A stretch of DNA of 64,000 nt from Haloplanus salinarum (GTDB taxonomy: Archaea > Halobacteriota > Halobacteria > Halobacteriales > Haloferacaceae). The stretch is from contig NZ_CP101823.1 in NCBI RefSeq assembly GCF_024498175.1, forward strand, positions 2,108,001 through 2,172,000. Direction: 5' to 3'. The notes beneath the pieces are model-generated. The model was given only the letters and a program-made list of their open reading frames with translations, had not been told where the DNA came from and did no database searches. Positions 1 through 8,871 of the stretch are shown here, one piece after another; within the stretch, counting starts at the first letter, position 1; the number at the start of each line of letters is the position of its first letter. The translations under genes and the position numbers were made by a program.

Positions 1-277
1 GGTCGGCCGGCGGCGGCGTCCGGCGCAGGCGGCCGACGAGCAGGCGGAAGAAGCCGGTGACGAGCACCACGACGACGAGGTGCGCGCCGACCACGACGAG
101 CGTGGGTCGGCCGAGTAGCCACCGCATCAACGGGTTGCCCTCGGCACCGCGGCCGACGACCCGCGCCGCGGCGAGCGTCGTCAGCAGGTCGACCGCGAGC
201 AGGAGAAAGAGCGCGACGGCGATCCAGTCCCAGTACTCCTCGATCCGCGACTCGGTGACCCGCCGCGAACGGGTCAC
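1..277 (-). CDS. small membrane protein, C-terminus beyond window
   Basis: A reading frame on the minus strand starts with GTG at 277 and runs off the left edge of the window. The visible 92 residues begin with a charged stretch and an EYWDWIAVALFLLLAVDLLTT transmembrane segment, then GNPLMRW, then a second hydrophobic segment. This layout resembles haloarchaeal DUF5658-type two-helix membrane proteins, but that is a weak assignment. It lies 39 bases downstream of the subtilase-like gene and could be the last gene of the same transcript. Confidence 0.6.
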   Translation of the reverse strand, partial: MTRSRRVTESRIEEYWDWIAVALFLLLAVDLLTTLAAARVVGRGAEGNPLMRWLLGRPTLVVVGAHLVVVVLVTGFFRLLVGRLRRTPPPAD

Positions 278-316
278 GGCCGGCCTCCGGAGCGGAGCGC
301 CGACGGACGGGACGCG

Positions 317-1984
317 CTACTCGACACTGGCCTGCCGGCCCCCACTGTCGTCGGTGTCGCGCCCGTCGCCGCCACGCCGCCGGTCACCGTTCGCCGCCCG
401 GTCGTCGCGCGCCTCGTCGCCGCCGTCGTCGCTCCGCCCGCTTCGCTCGTCCTCGCTCCCGGAGCGACCGCCGTCCGCGTCCGTCCCCTCGCCGTCTGCC
501 GTGTTCGACCCGTCGGGACGCACGCTCCCGTCGTCGCGGCCGTCGTCGCGGGTGGCGTTGCGCGTCCCGTCGTCGGATCGGTTCCGCGCCGGTCGCTCGG
601 CCGTGGCGGTGCTCGCCGCGCGGTCGGCCGTCGCGGCGGTCGAGGCGTCGACGCCGGCGTCCGTCGCCGGATCGTCGGCCCCGGCGGCCGGGCGGTCGGC
701 CCCCTGCGTCGCCTCGACGGCCGCGAGGGCGTCGATCGAGCCGTCGTCGCCGTCGGCGGTGCGTTCGAGGATGGTCTCGACGCGTTCCGGGGAGGGGTCG
801 CGGTCGCCCGACGCCATCAGCGCCGCGGTGCCGGCGACGTAGGGGGCGGCGGCCGACGTCCCGGCGAGGTCCATCGCCCGGGTCCCGGCGTTCGCCGGGG
901 CGAGCAGATCCACCGTACCGTTCTCCGAGAGGGAACTGTACGCCGCCCGCTCGCCGTTCGCGGCCGCGCCGACGGCCACGACCCGGTCGCTCGTCGCCGG
1001 CGCGACCATGCTCCCGTGGGCGGTGGCGTGTTCGAGTCCGTGGTTGGCGGCGAACACCTGCACGCGACCCGGGGTGGCGACGGGGTCGTCGGCGTAGACG
1101 GCGAGGTAATACCGCCCCTGGGGGACCGCGACGTCGATACCCTCGACGCTCACCCCCGGGCCGGTCTCGTCGGCCGTCGACTTCGCCACGACGCGGTCGG
1201 GCGCGTTCGGGAGCCGACGGTAGAGATAGAGGTCGTAGTCGGCGGCGGACTGCCAGCGCAGGCGGGCGGTGACCCGCCCGCGAACGCGTTCGCCGTCCGC
1301 GAGGTGGTTCGCCGCATCGCCCTCGGCGAAGCTGACCCACCCGTCCGCGGTCCCCGTGCCGGCCCAGTGGCGGTCGGCGTAGTTGCCCGCCGAGGTGACG
1401 AAGACCACGCCCTCGGCGGCCGCCGCCTCCGCGGCGGCGGTGATCCGACTCCCGTCACCGGCGACGCTCGGGAAGTAGCTCCCGGAGTCGACGACGACGT
1501 CGACTCCCTGGTCGGTCAGCCACTTGACGGCGGTGGCGTACTCCTCGGGCGTCGGCGTCCGCCCGACGCCCGCGAGATAGAGGTCGGCCGACGGCGCCGT
1601 CTCGGAGACCACCTCGGCGACGGCGGTGTCGTGGGCCGTCGATCCCGGGTCGCCGCCGATCCGCCGGTGCTCGACGACGTGGGGGGCCATGACGCGGTCG
1701 TCCGCATCGAAGCCGCGGCCGATGACGCCGACCTCGACGTTCGATCCCGTGAGGCCGCGGTCGTGGACGGCGTCGGCCCGCACCGACCGGAGCGCGTCGG
1801 CCGTCGCCCCGGCGCTCGACGGGTGTCGCTGGACGGTCGAGCCGATGGTCGGCCCGACATCGCCGCCCGCGGTGGCCGCCCCGGTCGACCGATCGTCGGC
1901 GGTCGAGGAGGGGACGGGCTGTGCGAACGCGAGGACCACTACGACCGCGAGAAGGACGACACGCGCGCTGGAGGCGTCGAACAT
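317..1984 (-). CDS. secreted subtilase-like (S8) protein with incomplete triad
   Basis: The 555-residue protein has an N-terminal hydrophobic signal or anchor (residues 7-24), a subtilisin-like fold region (about 60-425) and a long low-complexity acidic tail (about 430-555). The catalytic Ser is in DLAGTSAAAPYVAG (Ser377), the oxyanion Asn in TSAGN (Asn201), and the His in STAHDTAVAE (His118). The strand that normally carries the catalytic Asp reads VGVIGRGFD (about 85-93), with Gly where Asp is expected. Residues 235-310 look like an inserted pre-peptidase beta domain (YDLYLY, YYLAVYADD). The HTH gene ends 6 bases upstream, so the two are probably cotranscribed. Whether it is still a protease is uncertain. 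Confidence 0.85.
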   Translation of the reverse strand: MFDASSARVVLLAVVVVLAFAQPVPSSTADDRSTGAATAGGDVGPTIGSTVQRHPSSAGATADALRSVRADAVHDRGLTGSNVEVGVIGRGFDADDRVMAPHVVEHRRIGGDPGSTAHDTAVAEVVSETAPSADLYLAGVGRTPTPEEYATAVKWLTDQGVDVVVDSGSYFPSVAGDGSRITAAAEAAAAEGVVFVTSAGNYADRHWAGTGTADGWVSFAEGDAANHLADGERVRGRVTARLRWQSAADYDLYLYRRLPNAPDRVVAKSTADETGPGVSVEGIDVAVPQGRYYLAVYADDPVATPGRVQVFAANHGLEHATAHGSMVAPATSDRVVAVGAAANGERAAYSSLSENGTVDLLAPANAGTRAMDLAGTSAAAPYVAGTAALMASGDRDPSPERVETILERTADGDDGSIDALAAVEATQGADRPAAGADDPATDAGVDASTAATADRAASTATAERPARNRSDDGTRNATRDDGRDDGSVRPDGSNTADGEGTDADGGRSGSEDERSGRSDDGGDEARDDRAANGDRRRGGDGRDTDDSGGRQASVE

Positions 1985-1990
1985 GGCGGA

Positions 1991-2599
1991 TCAGCGACGG
2001 TATTGGTCCCAGACGACGAGCAGCGAGAGGACGAGGAGGCCGCCGGCGAGGAAGGCGACACCCGGGGGGACCAGGCCGAGAAGCGGCCCCGTCGCGCTCC
2101 CGACGCTGTCGCCGACGCGGGGCGCCGTCCCGGGGCCACCCAGGTCGACGACCCCGGTACCGAACGCCCGCTGGACCGCCAGCGCCCCCACCGCCAGGAC
2201 GGCAAGGGCGCCGACGAACCGCTCCAGCGAGTCGAGAAAGCGCTCCTTGTCGTCGTCGGCGCCCACGCAGACGACCAGCGAGTCCTGCGTGGGCGCGTAC
2301 ACCTTCATCTCGCGTCCCTTCACCGAGTACCGCGTGTCGGCGACCTCGACCAGCCCGGCCTCTTCGAGGTTCCCGAGGTGATGGCGGACGTTCTGGAGGG
2401 AGGTCGACACCGTCTCCGCGAGCTCCGACGCCGTCGCGGGGCGTTCCTCCAGGGCGGTCAGGATCGAACGGGCCGTCTCGGAGGAGAGCGAGCCGATGAG
2501 ATCCTCGGCGTCGTCGTCCGTCAGGGACAACACGCGGAGCTCGCCGTCGCCCTCCGCGCTCACGTCTCCCTCCGCCTGTGACGGTAACAACCCTGACAT
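1991..2599 (-). CDS. membrane-anchored ArsR-like winged-helix regulator
   Basis: This is a 202-residue protein. Residues about 35-100 form a winged helix (ETARSILTALEERPATASEL, then SLQNVRHHLGNLEEAGLV), the ArsR-type pattern of haloarchaeal regulators. Two hydrophobic segments follow at about 128-145 and 177-196, so the protein probably sits in the membrane with its DNA-binding part in the cytoplasm. The ATG at 2599 is chosen because a TATA-like stretch (TTTTTAC on the minus strand, about 2627-2636) lies 28-37 bases upstream, as in leaderless haloarchaeal transcripts. It precedes the subtilase-like gene by 6 bases, suggesting that it regulates or senses with it. Confidence 0.85.
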   Translation of the reverse strand: MSGLLPSQAEGDVSAEGDGELRVLSLTDDDAEDLIGSLSSETARSILTALEERPATASELAETVSTSLQNVRHHLGNLEEAGLVEVADTRYSVKGREMKVYAPTQDSLVVCVGADDDKERFLDSLERFVGALAVLAVGALAVQRAFGTGVVDLGGPGTAPRVGDSVGSATGPLLGLVPPGVAFLAGGLLVLSLLVVWDQYRR

Positions 2600-2667
2600 C
2601 AGGCCGTGGATTACCAATCCAGGGTAAAAACGCTTCGCCAGAATCTCATTCAGTAATCCTACTGATA

Positions 2668-3834
2668 CTAGTCGTCGCCGGACGCGGTCGGGAGGACGCC
2701 GCGGAGATGCAGGGCCGCGAGACAGGCGAGCAGGGCGAGGAGGGCGCCGGCGAAGCCGCGGAAGATGGCGTCGAACGGGTAGAGTTCGCCCAGCGCGCCG
2801 ACGGCGCCGCTCCCGGTGGCCTGGACGACGAGCGCCAGTCCGCCGTAGACGGCGTAGGCGCTCCCCCGGTTGTCCGACACCGTGCCGAGGACGTACGCGT
2901 CGAGGGCCGGAAAGAGGCTGTGGGCGACGAGCCCGAGGCCGACGCTCACGACCACGAGCGCGGCCGTCGACCGGGCGACCGTCAACGCCACGACGCCGAC
3001 GGCGACGCCGGCGCCGATCGTCAGGATGTACGGGACGTGCGGGAGGCGGTCCGCGAGACTCCCACCCAGCCAGAACGCCGGCAGCCCGGCGGCGAAGGCC
3101 ACCGTCAGGAGCGTCCCCGCGGCACCGGCGGTCAGCCCCTTGGTCGTGACGAGGTAGGTGACGTAGAAGTTGAACACGCCCTGCCAGACGAAGCCCGTGC
3201 CGCCGACCATCACGACGGCCGCGAGGATGACCGGCCAGTGGCCCAGCGCCGCGACGAAGTCGTGGTCCCTCCCCCGCGGAACCCCGCCGTCCCGTCGGCG
3301 GGCCACGACCAGAAAGAGGAGCGTCAGGGTCGCACCGAGCACCGCCAGCAGCCAGAAGACGGCGCGCCAGGAGTCGGCGGCCACGAGCGCGACGGTGAGC
3401 GTCGGCGCGACGACCGCCGCCGCCTGGGCCGCGGTGCCGTGGATGCCGGCCGCCCGCCCGATGGCGTCGGGGTAGAGGTCGCCGATGAGCGGGACGGCCG
3501 CGGCGTAGTACGCCCCGGAGGCGACGCCGATTGCGAAGGCGCCGGCCTGCAGGAGCGGGAGGGACGTCGTCGTGGCGGTCAGCGCGGACGCGACGGTCAG
3601 GAGCACGCCCGCCCCGAAGACGATACGTCCGCGGGCCACCCGGGTGACGAGGTAGCCGACCGGGATGCGGGGGACGGCGGTGCCGACCCAGACGAGCGTC
3701 GTCACGAGGCCGACCGCCCCCGTGCCGACCCCGAACGTGGTCCGGAACGTCTCCAGAAGGGGGGCGAAGGCCACCCGGCCGAAGTTGGCACAGAACACCA
3801 GCCCACAGAGCGTGCCGAAGAGCCGACGTGTCAC
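2668..3834 (-). CDS. major facilitator superfamily transporter
   Basis: The 388-residue protein is composed almost entirely of hydrophobic helices (about 12), with an MFS-like loop between helices 2 and 3 (WVGTAVPRIPVGYLVTRVARGR) and a central cytoplasmic loop rich in Arg and Asp (ARRRDGGVPRGRDHD). The start is the GTG at 3834, reading VTRRLFGTLCGL; upstream codons in this frame translate to a non-hydrophobic, Arg/Pro-rich stretch unlike an MFS terminus. It is divergent from nnr and shares an 82-base intergenic region. The substrate cannot be told from the sequence. Confidence 0.85.
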   Translation of the reverse strand: MTRRLFGTLCGLVFCANFGRVAFAPLLETFRTTFGVGTGAVGLVTTLVWVGTAVPRIPVGYLVTRVARGRIVFGAGVLLTVASALTATTTSLPLLQAGAFAIGVASGAYYAAAVPLIGDLYPDAIGRAAGIHGTAAQAAAVVAPTLTVALVAADSWRAVFWLLAVLGATLTLLFLVVARRRDGGVPRGRDHDFVAALGHWPVILAAVVMVGGTGFVWQGVFNFYVTYLVTTKGLTAGAAGTLLTVAFAAGLPAFWLGGSLADRLPHVPYILTIGAGVAVGVVALTVARSTAALVVVSVGLGLVAHSLFPALDAYVLGTVSDNRGSAYAVYGGLALVVQATGSGAVGALGELYPFDAIFRGFAGALLALLACLAALHLRGVLPTASGDD

Positions 3835-3884
3835 GGTCGCCCTTCGACCAGGTGGGGCACAAGCGTTGCGCTCCCCGTGGCGAA

Positions 3885-3892
3885 TAGTATAA
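3885..3892 (+). promoter_or_regulatory. TATA-like box of nnr-moaC
   Basis: The sequence TAGTATAA lies 25-32 bases before the nnr ATG, the usual place for a haloarchaeal TATA box on a leaderless transcript. Read on the other strand it could also serve the divergent MFS gene. Confidence 0.6.
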
Positions 3893-3916
3893 CGGCCGCC
3901 GGGGCGAAGCCGGGGT

Positions 3917-5356
3917 ATGATCACCGCAGAGCGGATGGCGGCCGTCGACGAGAACGCGGCCGCCCTCGGCGTCCCGCGCAAGCAGTTGATGGAGTCGAGC
4001 GGCAACGCCGTCGCGCGGGCGGTCCGGGGAGCCGCCGACCCCGGCGCCGCCGTCGCCCTCGTCTGTGGCCGCGGCAACAACGGCGGCGACGCCTTCGTCG
4101 CCGCCCGTTTCCTCGACGACTACGACGTGACCGTCCACCTGCTCGGCCGTCCCGAGACCATCGGCACCGACATCGCCCGCGAGAACTGGGGGGCGCTGAC
4201 CGCCGCCGACTTCGACACGCGAGTCGTCTCCGACTCCCGGGATCTGGCCCTCGACGATCCGGACGTCGTCGTCGACGCCCTCCTCGGCACGGGCGTGACG
4301 GGGGCGCTCCGCCAGCCCGAACGCGCGGCCGCCGAGGCGATCAACGGGACGGCGGCGACGGTCGTCGCCGTCGACGTCCCCTCGGGCGTCGACGCCGACA
4401 CCGGCGAGGCGGCGGGCGTCGCCGTCGACGCCGACCGGGTCGTCACCTTCCACGACGCCAAACCGGGGCTGGACGCCCTCGACGCGGCGGTGACCGTCGC
4501 CGACATCGGCATCCCCGAGGCGGCGGAACTGTTCACGGGGCCGGGCGACCGCCGACTGCTCTCCCGGCCAGCCGACACGCACAAGGGCGACTTCGGCGAG
4601 GTGCTCGTCGTCGGCGGCGGACCCTACACCGGCGCGCCGGCGCTCGCGGCGCAGGCGGCGATGCGCACCGGCGCGGACCTCGTGCGAGTGGCCTGTCCTC
4701 GGGCCGTCGCCGACGGGGTCCAGGGGTTCGAGGAGGGGCTGATCCTCCGGCCGTTCGACGGCGACCGACTGCGGATCGACCACCTGGATCACGTCCACGA
4801 ACTCGCCGCCACCCACGACGCCGTCGTCCTCGGCCCCGGCCTCGGCGACCACGAGGCGACGCTCGCGGCCGTGCGGGACTTCCTCGCCGACTTCGACGGC
4901 CGGGCGGTGGTCGACGCCGACGCCCTCGGGGTCGTCCCCGACGCCGACACCGACGCGACGCTCCTCTGTACGCCCCACGGGGGCGAACTCCGGGGGATGG
5001 GCGGGCCGAGCGCCGACGACTGGCGCGACCGGCTGGACGCCGTCGCCGACTTCGCCGCCGACCTGGGACACACGCTGCTGGTGAAAGGCGCGTACGACGT
5101 GATCGCCGACGGTGAGCGGGCGCGGGTCAACCGGACGGGCAACCCGGGGATGACCGTCGGCGGCACCGGGGACGTCCTCGCGGGCGCCGCGGGGGCGCTG
5201 CTCGCGACGCAGGACCCGGTCGACGCCGGCGCCCTCGCCGCCTACGCCAACGGCCTCGCGGGCGACCGGGTCGTCGACCGACAGGGGTATGGGTTGCTCG
5301 CCAGCGACCTGTTGCCGGAACTCCCGCGGACCCTGTGGGGTGGTGCCGATGAGTGA
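3917..5356 (+). CDS. nnr: bifunctional NAD(P)HX epimerase / ADP-dependent dehydratase
   Basis: The 479-residue protein has the two-domain layout of Nnr, which repairs hydrated NADH and NADPH. The N-terminal YjeF domain (about 1-210) carries GRGNNGGDAF (51-60), the epimerase nucleotide loop. The C-terminal ribokinase-like domain (about 215-475) contains HKGDFGEVLVVGG and NPGMTVGGTGDVLAG, the ADP/ATP-dependent dehydratase motif. Length fits the fused archaeal and bacterial form. The first ATG follows a TATA-like box at the right distance. The stop overlaps the moaC start by 8 bases, a common haloarchaeal pairing. Confidence 0.95.
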   Translation: MITAERMAAVDENAAALGVPRKQLMESSGNAVARAVRGAADPGAAVALVCGRGNNGGDAFVAARFLDDYDVTVHLLGRPETIGTDIARENWGALTAADFDTRVVSDSRDLALDDPDVVVDALLGTGVTGALRQPERAAAEAINGTAATVVAVDVPSGVDADTGEAAGVAVDADRVVTFHDAKPGLDALDAAVTVADIGIPEAAELFTGPGDRRLLSRPADTHKGDFGEVLVVGGGPYTGAPALAAQAAMRTGADLVRVACPRAVADGVQGFEEGLILRPFDGDRLRIDHLDHVHELAATHDAVVLGPGLGDHEATLAAVRDFLADFDGRAVVDADALGVVPDADTDATLLCTPHGGELRGMGGPSADDWRDRLDAVADFAADLGHTLLVKGAYDVIADGERARVNRTGNPGMTVGGTGDVLAGAAGALLATQDPVDAGALAAYANGLAGDRVVDRQGYGLLASDLLPELPRTLWGGADE

Positions 5357-5840
5357 CGACCCCGCCGACGACCTCACCCACACCGACGAGTCCGGCAACG
5401 TGCAGATGGTGGACGTGGGCGACAAGCCCGACACCGCCCGCCGCGCGGTCGCCGCGGGGACGATCCATCTCCAGCCCTCGACGGTCGCCGCCATCCGCGA
5501 CGACGACATCGGGAAGGGGGACGTCCTGGCCACCGCCCGTGTCGGCGCCGTCCAGGCCGTGAAACACACCTGGGAGACGATTCCGATGTGTCACCAGATC
5601 CCGATCACGAACGTCGAGACCGACTTCGCGGTCGGCGAGGATCGGGTGGACCTGACCGTCGCCGTCGAGACGACGGGCAAGACCGGCTGCGAGATGGAGG
5701 CCCTGGAGGGCGTGACGACCGGCCTGAACGTCGTCTGGGACATGGTGAAGGCCGCCGAGAAGGACGACGACGGCGAGTACCCGGACACGGCGATCAGCGA
5801 CGTGCGGGTGACCGAGAAGGTAAAGCGGCCGTTAGACTGA
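5349..5840 (+). CDS. moaC: cyclic pyranopterin monophosphate synthase MoaC
   Basis: The 163-residue protein matches MoaC, which converts 3',8-cyclo-7,8-dihydro-GTP to cyclic pyranopterin monophosphate in molybdenum cofactor synthesis. Family motifs are PMCHQIP (near residue 77), KTGCEMEALEGV and the following TTGLNVVWDMVKA, plus a final ISDVRVTEK. The start is the ATG at 5349, giving MSDDPADD; an in-frame earlier ATG at 5289 would lie well inside nnr and adds residues in a shadow frame. Its 3' end overlaps the 3' end of the convergent hflX gene by 9 bases. Confidence 0.95.
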   Translation: MSDDPADDLTHTDESGNVQMVDVGDKPDTARRAVAAGTIHLQPSTVAAIRDDDIGKGDVLATARVGAVQAVKHTWETIPMCHQIPITNVETDFAVGEDRVDLTVAVETTGKTGCEMEALEGVTTGLNVVWDMVKAAEKDDDGEYPDTAISDVRVTEKVKRPLD

Positions 5841-7127
5841 TTCGACGGCCGCGAGGTCGCCCGCCTTGGCGCGGGCGCGCTCGACGACCGACGGCGGCGC
5901 CTCGAACTCCAGGGTGAGCTGTTCGCCCTCGTACTCCTCGGCCTCGACGTTGCCGTGATCGTGGACCCAGGAGACGAGACTCATGGCGTCGTCCGAGACC
6001 GGGAGGACGAGCCGTTCGAACTGCCAGTCGGGGAGTTCCCGCTCGATCCGGTCGCGGAGTTCGTCGACGCGTTCGCCGGTCAGCCCCGAGACGGCGACGG
6101 GGTTGGGGGCGAGCGCCGACAGCGCCTCCCGCTTCTCGGCGAACTCGTCGTCGTCGACACGATCGATCTTGTTCAACACGGTGACGATGGGCGCTTCGTT
6201 GCGCTCGTACAGCGTGTCGTGGCAGGTGACGAGCTTCTCGCGCATCTCCTCGACCGGCTCGCTGGCGTCGACTACCAGCAGGACGAGGTCGGCGTGATAC
6301 ACGGAATCGAGCGTCGACTCGAAGGATTCGACCAGCCAGTGGGGCAGGTCGGAGACGAACCCGACCGTGTCGGTCAGGAGGACGTCCCGGCGACCGGTGT
6401 CGGCTCGGCGGGTGGTGGTGCCGAGCGTCGTGAAGAGGCGGTCCTCGCTCTCGGCGGTCGTCTCCAGGTCCGGGTGGCGGTCCTCGTTCTCGTCGACGTC
6501 GAGGTCCGCGGCCAGCCGGCGCATTAGCGTCGACTTGCCGGCGTTGGTGTAGCCCGCGAGCGCCACCAGATCGAAACCGGACTCGCGGCGTCGCTCCCGC
6601 CGCGTCGCTTCCTTGTCGGCGATGGAGTCCAGTTCCCGCTTGATGTCGGCGATCTGGTTTTTGATGTCGCGCTCGCGGCTCTCGTCGTACTCCCCGAGGC
6701 CCATGAAGCCGGGGCGCTCGTCCCGCTTGGCGAGGCTGGTCTTGGCCTCCGCCCGCGGGAGTTCGTAGCGAAGCTCCGCGAGTTCGACCTGTAGCTGTGC
6801 CTTGCGGGTCCGGGCCCGCTGGCCGAAGATGTCGAGGATGAGGGTGAAGCGGTCGACGACCTCGACCCCCTCGGGGAGCTTGCCGCCGATGTTGTACGTC
6901 TGGTAGGGGCCGAGCCGGTTGTCGACGATCACCGCCTCGGCGTCGCGGTCGACGGTCAGGGCCGCCAACTCCTCGACTTTCCCCTCGCCGAAGCCGTAGG
7001 CGGCGTCCTCCTCGCGGGTCTGGGTGAGTTCGCCGACCACCTCGTGGCCCGCGGCACGCGCGAGCTCCTTGATCTCGTCGAGATCTGCGTCGCCGCGGTC
7101 GACGCGCTTGGCGACGATGGCTCTCAT
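5832..7127 (-). CDS. hflX: HflX family GTPase
   Basis: The 431-residue protein has the HflX layout: an N-terminal domain (about 1-170) with the family signature GPYQTYNIGGKLP and FGQRARTRKAQLQVELAELRY, a coiled linker, then the G domain with GYTNAGKST (P-loop), DTVGFV (G3) and NKID (G4), and a short C-terminal domain. HflX proteins bind the large ribosomal subunit and split stalled ribosomes in bacteria; the archaeal role is less certain. The start is the ATG at 7127 (MRAIVAKRVDRGDAD); the longer in-frame option begins with a GTG inside the likely TATA region near 7195. Confidence 0.93.
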   Translation of the reverse strand: MRAIVAKRVDRGDADLDEIKELARAAGHEVVGELTQTREEDAAYGFGEGKVEELAALTVDRDAEAVIVDNRLGPYQTYNIGGKLPEGVEVVDRFTLILDIFGQRARTRKAQLQVELAELRYELPRAEAKTSLAKRDERPGFMGLGEYDESRERDIKNQIADIKRELDSIADKEATRRERRRESGFDLVALAGYTNAGKSTLMRRLAADLDVDENEDRHPDLETTAESEDRLFTTLGTTTRRADTGRRDVLLTDTVGFVSDLPHWLVESFESTLDSVYHADLVLLVVDASEPVEEMREKLVTCHDTLYERNEAPIVTVLNKIDRVDDDEFAEKREALSALAPNPVAVSGLTGERVDELRDRIERELPDWQFERLVLPVSDDAMSLVSWVHDHGNVEAEEYEGEQLTLEFEAPPSVVERARAKAGDLAAVESV

Positions 7128-7254
7128 CGGTGCGTCCACCCGTCGGGACCCGGTTGTGTTCCCTGCACGTTCTACCGTAGCGGTAGGCGCTCGAACCACT
7201 TAAACTCCGCTCGCGCGCCACAAACGACTTACCCCCGCACGGTCCAGAGGGGGT

Positions 7255-7593
7255 ATGGACGGGCTCCTGTATGCGTTGCAACTCGGGATCGACCCCCAGC
7301 AGTTGGGGATCGAGTTCGGGAGCGGGGCCGTGATCGGGGGGATCATCGGCTTCGCGGCCAAGAAACTCGCCAAGATCATCGCACTGATCGTCGGCCTCGA
7401 ACTCGCGCTGTTCAAGTTCCTCGAATCCCGGGAGATACTGACCGTCGACTGGGAGGCGCTGTCGGCCGGCCTGCTGCGAACGGGCGAGGGGGCGACCGCC
7501 GGCCCGCCGGGCTGGGTGTCGACCATCCTCTCGACGCTCTCGGTGTCGGTGGGCTTTACCGGCGGGTTCCTCCTCGGCTTCCGGCGGGGATAG
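7255..7593 (+). CDS. FUN14 family membrane protein
   Basis: The 112-residue protein has the FUN14 pattern: an amphipathic start, a Gly-rich first helix (GSGAVIGGIIGFAAKKLAK), a second helix (IIALIVGLELALFKFLESR) and a third C-terminal helix (VSVGFTGGFLLGFRRG). In eukaryotes FUN14 proteins sit in the outer mitochondrial membrane; the archaeal role is unknown. It is divergent from hflX, monocistronic, and convergent with the SBDS gene. Confidence 0.8.
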   Translation: MDGLLYALQLGIDPQQLGIEFGSGAVIGGIIGFAAKKLAKIIALIVGLELALFKFLESREILTVDWEALSAGLLRTGEGATAGPPGWVSTILSTLSVSVGFTGGFLLGFRRG

Positions 7594-7626
7594 CCGGCCG
7601 GCGGCGCGTCGATACTGCCCGCGGCC

Positions 7627-8352
7627 TTACCGGACGTTGAGGTCGTCCTCGTCCTTGACGATCCGGGTCTCCGCCTCGCCGCTCGTGACCTCGTTCACCA
7701 GGTCGTAGAACTCGTTTTGCATCCCGGCCGGGAAGGTGAGCACGCCGATCCAGGAGCCGTCGGCCTGCCACTCCTCGCTGTCCAGGTCGGCGAACTCGCG
7801 GATCTTCGCCTGGGCGCTGCCCGCCTTGTCGGCGGGCACCTGGACCGCCACGGTCACCTCGGCAAAGCGGATCGGAATCACGGGTCGGAGGGCGTCGAGC
7901 GCCTCGTCGACCTGGGTCTCGACGCGCTCCATGGGATCGACCTGGAAGCCCGCCTCCTCCAACGCCCGCTCGATCCGTTCGGGCGGGTGCGGGGCGTCGT
8001 CCATCTGTGGGTTGACCGCGTTGCGCGCGATCCGGTTGATCAACTGCTTGCGCTTTTGCTCTTGCATCTCGCGGCGCTGTTCGGCGGTGATCTGGATCTC
8101 GCCGCGCGTGACGACCTCCGGGATGATCTCCAGGGGATCGGTCGTCCCGAACACCTCTTCGAGGTCGTTCTCGGCGGGCCGATCGCCCCGCGAGGCGTTC
8201 TCGAAGACGTCCTCGGCCGCGATGACGTCCTCCAGGTCGCCATCGAACTCGCCGCGCTTGATGGCCAGCGCCGCGTCGGGGTCGATCAGTACCTCGAAGC
8301 GCTCGCCGTGGGATTCGAGGCGGGCGGTGACGGCCTCGTCGAGTGAAATCAT
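7627..8352 (-). CDS. ribosome assembly factor SBDS
   Basis: The 241-residue protein matches the archaeal Shwachman-Bodian-Diamond syndrome family (Sdo1), which helps release the anti-association factor aIF6 from the large ribosomal subunit. The N-terminal domain has the typical [19 protein letters not shown] and [19 protein letters not shown]; the middle domain includes [21 protein letters not shown]; the C-terminal ferredoxin-like domain follows. The ATG at 8352 lies 24-31 bases from a clear TATA box (GTATATAC on the minus strand), supporting a leaderless message. Confidence 0.95.
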   Translation of the reverse strand: MISLDEAVTARLESHGERFEVLIDPDAALAIKRGEFDGDLEDVIAAEDVFENASRGDRPAENDLEEVFGTTDPLEIIPEVVTRGEIQITAEQRREMQEQKRKQLINRIARNAVNPQMDDAPHPPERIERALEEAGFQVDPMERVETQVDEALDALRPVIPIRFAEVTVAVQVPADKAGSAQAKIREFADLDSEEWQADGSWIGVLTFPAGMQNEFYDLVNEVTSGEAETRIVKDEDDLNVR

Positions 8353-8375
8353 ACGGCGAGGTAGATACTCCGGGG

Positions 8376-8383
8376 GTATATAC
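8376..8383 (-). promoter_or_regulatory. TATA box of the SBDS gene
   Basis: GTATATAC is centred about 27 bases upstream of the SBDS start codon on the minus strand. Confidence 0.6.
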
Positions 8384-8468
8384 TCTCGGCCCGGGATTCG
8401 GGGCGCGGGCGCCGTCGCCCGACGAACCGGCCGGAGGGCGGCGGCGAACGCCCGATCGAGGGGCAGCC

Positions 8469-8807
8469 TCAGGAAAGGTCGTCGATGACGTCGATCAGAT
8501 CCGCCTTGTCCTGGACGCCGATCAGTCGCTCGGCCTGCTCGCCGTTCGCGTAGAACTCGAGGGTGGGGACGCTCCGGATGCCCCGATCCTGGGCGAGTTC
8601 CTGGAGTTCGTCGATGTCGACTTTCAGCACGACCGCGTCCGTCTCGGCGGCGATTTCCTCGACCGTCGGCTCCAGCATCTTGCAGGGACCACACCAGTCG
8701 GCGTAGTAGTCCACGAGGACGACGGCGTGTTCCGAAACGAGTTCGTTCAGGTGGTCGTCGTCCTCGACGTGGATCGGTTCGGACTGCTCCGCGGTCGACT
8801 TGCTCAT
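8469..8807 (-). CDS. trxA: thioredoxin
   Basis: The 112-residue single-domain thioredoxin has the active site WCGPC (Cys39 and Cys42), the cis-proline motif [12 protein letters not shown] and normal family length. It would be a cytoplasmic dithiol-disulfide reductant. It is monocistronic, with TTAAGG about 25-30 bases upstream on the minus strand acting as a weak TATA-like element. Confidence 0.93.
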   Translation of the reverse strand: MSKSTAEQSEPIHVEDDDHLNELVSEHAVVLVDYYADWCGPCKMLEPTVEEIAAETDAVVLKVDIDELQELAQDRGIRSVPTLEFYANGEQAERLIGVQDKADLIDVIDDLS

Positions 8808-8871
8808 ATCCCCCTGTAGCCGTGCGAACCCCTTAACGGTTGAGTCGTTCTGGCGTCGTCACGCACGACCG

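Noticed and set aside
1016-5115. Long plus-strand frames opposite the subtilase, HTH and MFS genes
   Set aside because: Their products are Arg/Gly/Pro-rich without recognisable motifs, whereas the minus-strand frames have clear signatures and acidic composition.
1991-5569. A 1192-codon minus-strand open frame spanning several genes
   Set aside because: It is an artefact of GC-rich DNA. Only its last 202 codons (from 2599) form a real gene; the rest is antisense to nnr-moaC or out of frame with the MFS gene and is Arg/Pro-rich.
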